Shown piece by piece: positions 44,409 through 52,848 of a stretch of DNA of 64,000 nt. The stretch spans positions 8,479-72,478 of the forward strand of contig NZ_KB902397.1 in assembly GCF_000379525.1 (NCBI RefSeq). Reading direction: 5' to 3'. Within the stretch, counting starts at the first letter, position 1, and each line of letters opens with the position of its first letter. This DNA comes from Lamprocystis purpurea DSM 4197. GTDB lineage: Bacteria > Pseudomonadota > Gammaproteobacteria > Chromatiales > Chromatiaceae. The notes below the pieces were generated by a model. That model saw only the letters and a program-made list of their open reading frames with translations, searched no databases and was not told the origin of the DNA. Position numbers and translations under genes: made by a program.

Positions 44409-47400
44409 GTGGACGACCTGAAGCGCATTGCCCCGCCGACTGCGCGCGCAACCGCGAACGGGTTAAGGGTCCTGTCGTTATTTCTGCTCCTCGTCTCGAT
44501 ATCCGCCGGGCAGTCGGCCGAGCTGGTCACTCAGCCACCGCAAGCCGACGCCGTGTCACCCGGCGCCGCCACCGCCCTGCCGTCCATCTGTGATAAGCCC
44601 ATCCCGATCGCCGATGAACCCTCTGCACCGCTCGCTCGCCTGCGCTGTGTCCAGGACGCGGGAGGTCTGACGCGACTGGAGCTGTCCATTCCAGGGCGCG
44701 CAGCGCTGCCGCTGACCGGTGCCGCCGCCGACACCCGACCGAACGGCCACGTCAAACCGGAGCCCTGGTCGCTGTCGCTGCGCCGGCTGGCCGGCCCGCC
44801 GCCGCTGTACTGGCTGCGCTACCTGGATCGGGATGAGGGAGAGGACGGTACCGGTGGGGCCGGACACTGGCATGACCTGGTGTGGCGCGCGGACGCGGCG
44901 GCGCCGGTGCTGGTCGACGCTTGGACCCTGGCGAGCGACCGTTTCAGCCATGTCGACCTGCACGCGGACCAGGCCGAATCGCTGCGACTCGACTATCGTC
45001 CACCGACTCTGTGGGTGACCCGCCGCCGCGCCGATCGAACCGCCTGGGAGGTACCGGGGCTCGCGCCCTATCGGTGCGCCGAGGACTGCGCCGCGCATGG
45101 CGATCCACAGGACCGCGCGCTCGGCGCGCCGGCCTGCCGCCGGGACTGCGAGCTGGAGCACCGACTCACCGTCAATCGGGTGACGTCCCTGCAAAGCCAG
45201 GTCCAGCGCACCGAGGTCCCCACGGGCCTGGAGACCCCGGAAAGCACGGCTTGGGCCAAGCTCTATGAGCCGCTCGCGCGGCCCGGCAACAACCGTCCGG
45301 GCGGACGGGCGCTCCTGATCCTGGACGACGGCGCGGCCGGCTGGCTCCTGGTGCCGCTGCAAGTCCCCGACTTGAGTCCGGCCGGCGGTCTCGACCCCGC
45401 CGCACCGGGTCCCATTCCGGCACTGGCTTCCTGCTGGCTTTACAATCACCGCACGCGCCTGGCCGCCGATGCCGGACACCCCTACCCGCCGGCGTCGGCG
45501 GAACAGGTGCGCGCCGACCACGCGGCCCCGGCGGACTGCTGCACCGTCGAGTCCAGCCCGGACGGACGGCGCATCCTGGTCTTCGGGACGCCCGCGGTAC
45601 CCCAGCCCGCAACCGAGCCTGTAACGCCTGTGACGCCTGCCACACCGCCGCGCCAACTGCTCGCCCTCTACGACGTCACCACGCGGCAGTGCTGGAGCGC
45701 CAACCTGGCGGTCGACGGCCAACTGGGCCGCGCGCCCTACGACGGACTCGGCGACCCCGTCTTCAGCCCCGACGGGCGTCACCTGGGCTATCGGGCCCGG
45801 CGCGGGGACGCGCGCTTCGTGGTTGTCGACGACCGCGAGGGGACGGTGTTCCAGCGTGTCGGCGCGCCGGTCTTCAGCACAGACGGGCGCCACAGCGCCT
45901 ATTGGGCACGCGACCGGGGCCGCGAGTTCATCGTGTTCGACGGCACCCCGGGCCGAACCTGGACCGGCGCCGGGGCACCGGTATTCAGTCCGGCCGGCGG
46001 GCCGCCCGCCTACCGGGCGCAGGACGCCAAGGGCTGGCGGGCAGTCGTCGCCGACACCCCCGGTTCGCTGTACGACGACATCGGCTGGTTCAACGCCGAT
46101 GCTACCGGACGCACCACCACCATCGCCGACTTGGTCTTCAGCGCCAAGGGCGAACTCGCCTACGCGGCGCGGACCGGCAACGACTGGTTCATGGTCCGCG
46201 ACCACCGTCACGATCCCGCCTACGACCAGGTAGGGCTGCCGGTTTTCAGCCCCGACGGCACCCGGCTCGCCTTTCGCGCCCGGCGCAACGAGCGGGACTT
46301 CATCGTGCTCGATGGACGACCGGAACCCGAGTACGACCAGGTCGGCACCCCGGTGTTCAGCGCGAACGGGCGCCAACTCGCCTACTGGGCCGCCGATGCC
46401 GGGGCCGAATTCGTCGTCTGGGGCGGACGCCAGGGACCCAAGGTCGCCACACCGGGAAGCGTCGGAGCGCCGGTGTTTGCGGATGCCGGCGAGACCCCGG
46501 TCTACCTCGTGCGCGCGACACCGCAGACACCCGACGGAATCAACGCTGCACCGACGCGGCTCTGGTCCGGCGATCGGCCTCTGGCCGACCTGGAGGTCGG
46601 CTCAGGGGCGGTCCTCAACCGCGTCACCGGCGCCCCCGCCTGGTGGGACAGTCAGGGTGCCGATACCGAAGGAGTGCCCCCGGGTTGGCGCATCCTTAGC
46701 GAGACGGATGGCGACCCGCCAGGCGACGCGCCGGTCTGGAGCCCGGACGGCAACACGCTCGCCTTCGCGGCGAACCGGGACGGTCGGGCGCGGATGCAGA
46801 TCGGCGCGACCGACGATGGTCCCTTTGACGCGGTGGCCGATCCGGTATTCAGCCCGACCGGCGACCGACTCGCGTACCGCGCCCGCCTGGGGGCGGTGTG
46901 GTTTCCGATCGTGGCGCCGCTGGCGGGCTCAGCGACCACCGCCGGGCCGCCCGCGACCGCACCCCTGGTCGCCAGGGCGCCCCGGCTCCTTCAGCATGCG
47001 GTGGCGATCGGCCAGGTCGTCGTGGACGATGTCTTAAGCGTGGGCATCCTCGGCGGCTCCGCCCGCGGCCGCTGGTATGGACCCGAGGCCTGGCTCGATG
47101 AGACCCGTGTGCCCACGGCCGAGTCGCGCTGCGCACCGCTCGGCCCGGACTGGATCGACCCGACCCTGCGCTGGCGTCTCTACGGCACCAAGGGTCCGCT
47201 CAGTACCTGCACCGGTGGCCAGGTCTCCAACTGTCCGGCCCAGGCCGCCGGCCCGAACTGGCTGAGCCTGACCCTGCCGGACTGCGACCTGAAGGAGTCC
47301 ACCGTGGCCGTCGCGGGCGAGTGGAACGCTATGCCGCGGCGCCCGCGAAGGGTCACGGACAGCACCCGGTTCGAGCCGATGGTGCGGCGGGTGCTCGAGG

Positions 47401-47771
47401 GACACGAGACCCCGGTGTTGCCGGTGGGTGACGTCCGGGTGGACGCCATCGACCTCGACGGCGACCGCCGCGACGAGTACCTGATCCGGTCAACCGGCGG
47501 GACCGAATCACCCACCGGTGGCACTCAATACTCGATGCTGCTGCTGGCTCACTCGGACCGCGACCCGGCGCCCACCGTGCTCTGCGACTGGCAGGGGCCG
47601 CCCGATTTCGCCGATGACTGCACGCTGTCGCACTTCCTGGACCTCGATGGTGACGGGACCATCGAGATCGTCGTCTACGCCATCGGCTACGAGGGCTGGG
47701 AGATGCAGGTGTTCACGCTTCAGGACGGTAAACCCGTCAAGACACCCCTAAACTGGGGGGATGGGACATGA
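44409..47771 (+). CDS. Exported beta-propeller protein with TolB-like repeats and a C-terminal calcium-binding-like domain
   Basis: About 1120 residues from a GTG at 44409. The first ATG of the frame (none closer) lies in the foldback element, so the start is uncertain. A signal-like helix (RVLSLFLLLVSISAGQSAE) follows. The middle holds at least eight PD40/TolB-like blades with the motif VFSPDGRHLGYRARRGD and variants (VFSTDGRHSAYWA, VFSPDGTRLAFRA). The C-terminus has two FG-GAP-like motifs, VDAIDLDGDRRDEYLI and FLDLDGDGTIEIVVYA, that could bind calcium. It overlaps the next gene by ATGA. The function is unknown; probably periplasmic or surface-exposed. Confidence 0.75.
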   Translation: MDDLKRIAPPTARATANGLRVLSLFLLLVSISAGQSAELVTQPPQADAVSPGAATALPSICDKPIPIADEPSAPLARLRCVQDAGGLTRLELSIPGRAALPLTGAAADTRPNGHVKPEPWSLSLRRLAGPPPLYWLRYLDRDEGEDGTGGAGHWHDLVWRADAAAPVLVDAWTLASDRFSHVDLHADQAESLRLDYRPPTLWVTRRRADRTAWEVPGLAPYRCAEDCAAHGDPQDRALGAPACRRDCELEHRLTVNRVTSLQSQVQRTEVPTGLETPESTAWAKLYEPLARPGNNRPGGRALLILDDGAAGWLLVPLQVPDLSPAGGLDPAAPGPIPALASCWLYNHRTRLAADAGHPYPPASAEQVRADHAAPADCCTVESSPDGRRILVFGTPAVPQPATEPVTPVTPATPPRQLLALYDVTTRQCWSANLAVDGQLGRAPYDGLGDPVFSPDGRHLGYRARRGDARFVVVDDREGTVFQRVGAPVFSTDGRHSAYWARDRGREFIVFDGTPGRTWTGAGAPVFSPAGGPPAYRAQDAKGWRAVVADTPGSLYDDIGWFNADATGRTTTIADLVFSAKGELAYAARTGNDWFMVRDHRHDPAYDQVGLPVFSPDGTRLAFRARRNERDFIVLDGRPEPEYDQVGTPVFSANGRQLAYWAADAGAEFVVWGGRQGPKVATPGSVGAPVFADAGETPVYLVRATPQTPDGINAAPTRLWSGDRPLADLEVGSGAVLNRVTGAPAWWDSQGADTEGVPPGWRILSETDGDPPGDAPVWSPDGNTLAFAANRDGRARMQIGATDDGPFDAVADPVFSPTGDRLAYRARLGAVWFPIVAPLAGSATTAGPPATAPLVARAPRLLQHAVAIGQVVVDDVLSVGILGGSARGRWYGPEAWLDETRVPTAESRCAPLGPDWIDPTLRWRLYGTKGPLSTCTGGQVSNCPAQAAGPNWLSLTLPDCDLKESTVAVAGEWNAMPRRPRRVTDSTRFEPMVRRVLEGHETPVLPVGDVRVDAIDLDGDRRDEYLIRSTGGTESPTGGTQYSMLLLAHSDRDPAPTVLCDWQGPPDFADDCTLSHFLDLDGDGTIEIVVYAIGYEGWEMQVFTLQDGKPVKTPLNWGDGT

Positions 47772-49066
47772 CCCATCCGGGGCAATCGCACCAGGGTTCG
47801 CCGCGGAGGTCCGCCGACCTGTCGGCACCGCACCCGCCATCCTGGCCCGCCTTGGCGCTCGGCCTGCTTCTCACCCTGGGGGCCGCCAGCGCGGCCAAGG
47901 ACACTCCCCCCGACCCCCGGATGGGGGTCTGGGCAGGCGCACTCGGCGACGTTCCGATCACCGTCTGCATCGAGGCCCAAGGCCACGGCCGCTACTACAC
48001 CCACCGTGACCGGCTCTCCATCGATCTGTCGCCATCCGGCACCGGCGACGGCTACTACAAACTCGCGGACGACACCGGTACCGGCGAGCCATGGACATCG
48101 GTCACGGATCCTTGGGTGCTGGGCGATCCTGGCGGCGACATCCTGACCGGCGAGAGGCGCGGACCGGACAACGCGCCAACGGGGGACATCCACCTGCGGC
48201 GTCTGTCCTCACCATCGACACCCCAGACTGGCCGCCGTTGGACCGACCTCGGTTTCTGCGACACGGACCTGTTCACCGCCGGACTCTACCAGCCGCCGCG
48301 GGAGTCGGTCAGCGAAGCCTTCCGGTTCAACGACCACCGCTATCGGGTGCGCCGCGTGATCAGCGCCTACGGGACCCATCCGCTGCGCATCAGCCGCCCG
48401 GAACTGCTGGACGACGTAGCGACCGCAACGCACCGCAACAGGACCACGCCGCGCCCGTCGCCGTGCTGCGACGACGCGGCGGCCACCGCGCGCCTGAACG
48501 CGGTCCTGCTCGCGGCCCTGCCGACCACCGTCGCGGCGCTGCGCGATGACCTCTGGACGGCACGCCTGCGCCTGCTCGACGACTGGGGCGAGGGCAGCGC
48601 GCTGGAGGAATGGGCCGAGATCCGACTGTGGAATCGCCACTGGCTCAGCATCGTCGAGCACAGCGAGGTCCGCCGCGGGGGGGAGACCCTGGCGCGGCGC
48701 GTGGCGTACCGGACCTGGGCGCTCGCGGGCGGGGCCTTACTTGACCTGCGCGACTGGGTCGAGGACCCCGAGCAGATGGCAGCGCTGCTGCACAGCATGC
48801 GCGTGCGCGCCCTCCATCGCGCCGCCGCGGCGGGCGCGCGCGACGACTGCCTGCGGCGCCTGGAGGCGAACGACTACTGGCAGACCGGGCTCGCGCCCGA
48901 CGGGCTGGTGTTCGCGACTGCCTTTACCGAACCCACGGACGACTGCGGAGCCGAGATCGTCATTCCCTACCTAGACCTGGCCCACCTGGTGTCCGAAGAC
49001 GCGCGGGAGGCGCTGTGTACCGAGCTTGGGCGGGTCCCCGACACGACCGCGGGAGGTTGCCGATGA
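47768..49066 (+). CDS. Exported DUF3298-like protein
   Basis: A 432-residue protein with an N-terminal hydrophobic segment (PALALGLLLTLGAASA, about residues 27-42) consistent with a signal peptide. The C-terminal ~130 residues (TWALAGGALLDLRDWVED, then APDGLVFATAF and IVIPYLDLAHLV) follow the pattern of DUF3298/RsiV-like domains, which in some proteins bind lysozyme or cell-wall ligands. Assignment is weak. It overlaps both neighbours by ATGA. The following gene is a paralogue. Confidence 0.65.
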   Translation: MTHPGQSHQGSPRRSADLSAPHPPSWPALALGLLLTLGAASAAKDTPPDPRMGVWAGALGDVPITVCIEAQGHGRYYTHRDRLSIDLSPSGTGDGYYKLADDTGTGEPWTSVTDPWVLGDPGGDILTGERRGPDNAPTGDIHLRRLSSPSTPQTGRRWTDLGFCDTDLFTAGLYQPPRESVSEAFRFNDHRYRVRRVISAYGTHPLRISRPELLDDVATATHRNRTTPRPSPCCDDAAATARLNAVLLAALPTTVAALRDDLWTARLRLLDDWGEGSALEEWAEIRLWNRHWLSIVEHSEVRRGGETLARRVAYRTWALAGGALLDLRDWVEDPEQMAALLHSMRVRALHRAAAAGARDDCLRRLEANDYWQTGLAPDGLVFATAFTEPTDDCGAEIVIPYLDLAHLVSEDAREALCTELGRVPDTTAGGCR

Positions 49067-50331
49067 CTGGTCCCGGCACCAAGCCGCTGCACGCCGCACT
49101 CCTGGCCTTGGTCATGTTGGCCTTAGGGCCGGTGGTGGGTAGCGCACTGCGCGCGGCCGACGGGGGTGTCCTCACCGGCATTTGGCGCGGCGCCCTGGGG
49201 GAGCGCGAGGTTGTCGTCTGTTTCGACGGTCCGGACCGCGACGGCGCCTTCTACGACCTGCGTCACCCGCGGCGGATCGCGCTGCACCCGCAACCGGATG
49301 GAACCTGGCAGGCGGTGGGCGGTGACGCGGAGCCTCATGACCCGGCGGTCGAGGAGGAAGACTGCGAGGGACCCTGCGAGGGCGTCCCAGAGGACCCGGA
49401 CACCGGTACCTGGCACCTGGAGGCCCCCGCGCTGACACCCGAGGCTGAGCAGCTCACCGGCCACTGGACGGCCGCGGAGACCGGGCAGGCACTGCCGATC
49501 CGCCTGACCCGCGGGTACCTGATCGGCGACCCGGGCGCGGAGAACGCCCCCACCGGGCCGCCCTGCGACAACCTCGCATTCACCGCGCCCTTTTCCAAGT
49601 CGATTCGGGTGTTGACCGGCGAGCCACGGACCTTTGCCGGCCACCGCTACCGCACCCGCACCCTAACGATCGGCGACGGCTTGGAGATCTCCGGCATCGA
49701 GTTGCTGGAGCCGGGGCCGCACGCCGCGTCGATCAGCCGCAAGCTGCGGGGGCTGCCCGAGAGCGATGCCGAATCCGCCCTCGAACTCTTCGATTGCCGG
49801 CAACGCCTCTGGGCCGACATGCACGTGCGGGGCGAGATCGAGTTCTGGAGCGAACGCTGGCTCGGCACCGCGGAGGCGAGTTCGGTCGATTGCGGTGGTT
49901 CCCATCCAAACGAGGGGCGGACGCACCACACCTGGGACCTTGCGACCGGCGAGGATGTGGACTTCTGGGACTGGATCGCCGACCGGCCGCGGCTGCTGCG
50001 CCTGGTCCTGGCGCGGGCACTGAGTTCCCCTGATCTCTTAGCGGAAGCGGCCCGCAAGGACCCGAATGGAGACGACGAGGGCTGCGCCGCGACCCTGCAA
50101 GAGGACTGGGTCCCCTGGCAATCCCCCTACCTCGGCCTGCACGGCATGGTCTTCGCGACCGAGTTGCCGCATGCGGTGCAAGCCTGCGATCAGGACGTGG
50201 AAATCCCCTATCCCGAGTTGCTCGCCTTTGCGAATGCCGCCGGGCGCAGGGAGATCCTCGATATCCTCGCGACCCTGCCCATGCTGCCGCCGACGGCACC
50301 GATCCGCTCACCGGCAGGGACCCTGCCGTAA
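49063..50331 (+). CDS. Exported DUF3298-like protein, paralogue of the preceding gene
   Basis: A 422-residue protein. The start at 49063 has GGGAGG upstream and overlaps the previous stop. A signal helix (LHAALLALVMLALGPVVGSA) is followed by an N-terminal domain shared with the preceding protein (LTGIWRGALGEREVVVCF against MGVWAGALGDVPITVCI). The same DUF3298-like C-terminus follows (TWDLATGEDVDFWDWIAD, LHGMVFATEL, VEIPYPELLAF). The two genes arose by duplication and form one operon with the propeller gene. Confidence 0.65.
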   Translation: MTGPGTKPLHAALLALVMLALGPVVGSALRAADGGVLTGIWRGALGEREVVVCFDGPDRDGAFYDLRHPRRIALHPQPDGTWQAVGGDAEPHDPAVEEEDCEGPCEGVPEDPDTGTWHLEAPALTPEAEQLTGHWTAAETGQALPIRLTRGYLIGDPGAENAPTGPPCDNLAFTAPFSKSIRVLTGEPRTFAGHRYRTRTLTIGDGLEISGIELLEPGPHAASISRKLRGLPESDAESALELFDCRQRLWADMHVRGEIEFWSERWLGTAEASSVDCGGSHPNEGRTHHTWDLATGEDVDFWDWIADRPRLLRLVLARALSSPDLLAEAARKDPNGDDEGCAATLQEDWVPWQSPYLGLHGMVFATELPHAVQACDQDVEIPYPELLAFANAAGRREILDILATLPMLPPTAPIRSPAGTLP

Positions 50332-50553
50332 GCGGTCGCTGACGGGAGTGTCCGCTCCCCGTGAGCGATTCGCGTTCGCACCCATCCGCGCCTGCCGCCT
50401 CTATCGCAAAACGCGAATCACTCACCCCGCGCCGCCTTTCCCCACTAGCGCGCTTGGCAATCTGCAACGCAGTCGCGCGTCCCCACCCATCAGAGAAAGC
50501 GATTCGCTCCGGAGAATTAGCTTTACCATTTTGTTTTTTCATTAAAATTACGC

Positions 50554-50569
50554 TGGCATCGGATTTGCT
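50554..50569 (+). promoter_or_regulatory. Sigma-54-type promoter candidate
   Basis: TGGCATCGGATTTGCT places GG and GC exactly 10 nt apart and matches the -24/-12 consensus TGGCAnn-n4-TTGCT at all the conserved bases (TGGCA and TTGC). The start would fall near 50580, about 40 nt before the small exported gene. An AT-rich tract just upstream (50528-50550) could hold an IHF site. Activator sites were not identified. Confidence 0.45.
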
Positions 50570-50621
50570 TTAAGTCCAACAACAGACTCCAAACCAAACC
50601 GACTTGGAAAGCAGGCCCGAC

Positions 50622-51023
50622 ATGACAACCAACACGCTGACCCGCTTCGCTACCGCCCTCCTGCTGGTTGCCGCCTGCTCCAGTACATTCGCCGCCGCAC
50701 AGTTGAAGGATGTCGTCTCACCCGATGCGGATTTCCAGTACAGCACCGAGCAGGATCTGTGGGTGCAGATCGCGGCTTATGATGTGGAAGGCGCCCCGGC
50801 CGACCAGCGCTCGGTTGAAATCCTGGAGGCACTGGACGCCGAGGGTCAGCAGACCCGCGTGCTCGACAAGGGGTTGACCGACGCGACCGGCAGCTTCGAG
50901 CGTAAGGTCCGGGTGCCTGCCGGCACCAGGCAACTGACAGTGCGCGTCGGCGTCTTTGGGATACCCAACTCCGTGACACTGAATCTGGACGACAGCGGCG
51001 CCTTCGTGCACACCTTCGAGTAA
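50622..51023 (+). CDS. Small exported protein, unknown
   Basis: A 133-residue protein beginning at ATG 50622. It has a clear signal peptide (MTTNTLTRFATALLLVAACS, cleavage near TFAAA). The mature part is a beta-rich, Ig-like segment with regular alternation (SFERKVRVPAGTRQLTVRVG), which suggests a carboxypeptidase-regulatory-like or transthyretin-type fold. I do not recognise the family. It precedes two LruC-domain genes in the same direction by about 95 bp and may share their promoter. Confidence 0.7.
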   Translation: MTTNTLTRFATALLLVAACSSTFAAAQLKDVVSPDADFQYSTEQDLWVQIAAYDVEGAPADQRSVEILEALDAEGQQTRVLDKGLTDATGSFERKVRVPAGTRQLTVRVGVFGIPNSVTLNLDDSGAFVHTFE

Positions 51024-51117
51024 ATCCGAGGCACTGACTGAGGGACAAGCGAACCCTCACCCGGCGTTCGCATTCAGGAGCCCGGCATCCCGGCCCGCAC
51101 CCCATCTGGAGCCTCCC

Positions 51118-52839
51118 ATGATCAAGCGATTCACCAAGCGCCCACGGCGCACCCTACTCGGCTCATCCATCGCGCTCTGCGGCGCTGCGCTCTCGATGAC
51201 CGCCCAGGGTGCTGTTCAAGACCAGTACGCGTTCCTGTTCAGCGCGAAACCGGGCAAGAGTCTCGCCGAGACCTACCGACTCAACCACGACGCGGCCGGC
51301 ATCCCGCTCGCGCTCGACCAGCATCAGCAGAACGTCGACGCCGCCCTCATGGCTCGCATCGCCGAGGCGCTGCCCGAGCGGCGGGATCTCCGCAACGAGC
51401 CCAGAAACCTGGTCAGCCAGGAAAACTCCGCGGTGGTACACCTGACCAAACCGGCAACCGTGACGGTGACCTTCCTCCACGAGGGGACAGACCGCCGCAA
51501 CAGCTTTGGTTATTTCGCTTACCCGGAGGGCAGCCCGCCCAAGGACCAGTCGGAGGTCGAGCACGTCGTCATCCTGCCCAACGCGTCCTATGCCGACAGC
51601 GGCGGGAGCGCCGCGGGTATGCGCACGGGGCACCGCGTTGCGTTGGGCGAGTTCCCGGCCGGGACCCGCATCGGGTTTTTCATCATCTCCAACGGCTATG
51701 ACGACAGCGTCGGCGTGAAGACCGAGAATGCCCATTTCTACAGTCTCAGCACCCTGAACCCGGAGTCGACCGGCAACCTGCGCCCCCACATGGTCCTGTT
51801 CAAAGACGGCTGGGATCAGCGTCTGGTGCTGGGGATGGAAGACACCAACCGCGACAAAGGCGGGAACAGCGATCATGACTTCAACGATCTGCTGTTCGCC
51901 GTGGAGTCCCATCAGGTCGCGGCGATCGACTCCGACGCGGTGGTCGAACTCAACCCGGCCCAGGGCAACGACCTGGACCAGGACGGCATCGCGGACAACC
52001 TGGACGATTACCCGGAAGACCCCCAACTGTCCACCCGCGTGACCTATCCCAACGATCAGGGCCGTGCCCAGTTGTCCTTCGAGGACCTGTGGCCGGTGGA
52101 AGGTGACTACGACCTGAACGACCTGGTCCTGGCCTACACCCTGGATGAAGGGCGGAATGCGGCCGGCGCGATCGGCGAGATCGAGGGCCACTTTCGGATC
52201 AAGGCGCGCGGCTCGGCCTACGCACACGGGTTCGGAATCAATTTCCCCGGATTGCCGGCGGACGCGCTCGCATCGGCCAGCGTCTGGGTGGATGACCAAC
52301 CCGGCGTGCCGCTCGGCAGCGAGCCCGGTCAGACCAGCCTGACCCTGATCCTGGCCGCCGACACCAAGCAGATCGCCGGCAAGAACGCCGGCACCCGCAC
52401 CTGCTACACGGCCAAGTTCAATGCCGACCGCAACTGCACCGAGGACCAGGGGCCGACCATCCACTTCAAGGCGCGCTTCAGTGCGCCCGTGACCCGCGCC
52501 GCGCTCGGATCGGCGCCTTACAACCCGTTCATCTATATCGTCGGCGACCGCCTGCGTGAGACTCATCTGCCGAATCATCCGCCGACCGCGAAGAACAAGC
52601 ACTGGCTGTTCGGCTGGAGCAACGAGGGCAGCAGCCCCGCCATCGGCCGTTACTACAAGACCAAGGACCGTGGCTTGCCCTGGGCGGTCAATCTGCCCGA
52701 TGAATGGCGGCAACCTTATGAGAAGCAGCAGGTGCACACCTGTTATCCTAGCTTTGTGGACTGGGTCAACAGCGGCGGTACCCAGGCACACGACTGGTAC
52801 AAAACCCCGGTGGCGGGCTGTGTCTTCCCGGCTAAGTGA
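51118..52839 (+). CDS. LruC-domain exported protein, first of a tandem pair
   Basis: A 573-residue protein with a signal peptide (about residues 1-32). The LruC/DUF4842 region shows FEDLWPVEGDYDLNDLVLAY. A DUF4114-like motif, DHDFNDLLFAVE, and a calcium-binding-like track, DLDQDGIADNLDDYPEDP, lie before it. LruC-type proteins are surface or secreted proteins of unknown role, often lipoproteins in other groups; no lipobox is seen here. The next gene, 9 nt downstream, is a paralogue of the same length. Confidence 0.85.
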   Translation: MIKRFTKRPRRTLLGSSIALCGAALSMTAQGAVQDQYAFLFSAKPGKSLAETYRLNHDAAGIPLALDQHQQNVDAALMARIAEALPERRDLRNEPRNLVSQENSAVVHLTKPATVTVTFLHEGTDRRNSFGYFAYPEGSPPKDQSEVEHVVILPNASYADSGGSAAGMRTGHRVALGEFPAGTRIGFFIISNGYDDSVGVKTENAHFYSLSTLNPESTGNLRPHMVLFKDGWDQRLVLGMEDTNRDKGGNSDHDFNDLLFAVESHQVAAIDSDAVVELNPAQGNDLDQDGIADNLDDYPEDPQLSTRVTYPNDQGRAQLSFEDLWPVEGDYDLNDLVLAYTLDEGRNAAGAIGEIEGHFRIKARGSAYAHGFGINFPGLPADALASASVWVDDQPGVPLGSEPGQTSLTLILAADTKQIAGKNAGTRTCYTAKFNADRNCTEDQGPTIHFKARFSAPVTRAALGSAPYNPFIYIVGDRLRETHLPNHPPTAKNKHWLFGWSNEGSSPAIGRYYKTKDRGLPWAVNLPDEWRQPYEKQQVHTCYPSFVDWVNSGGTQAHDWYKTPVAGCVFPAK

Positions 52840-52848
52840 CCAAACTTC

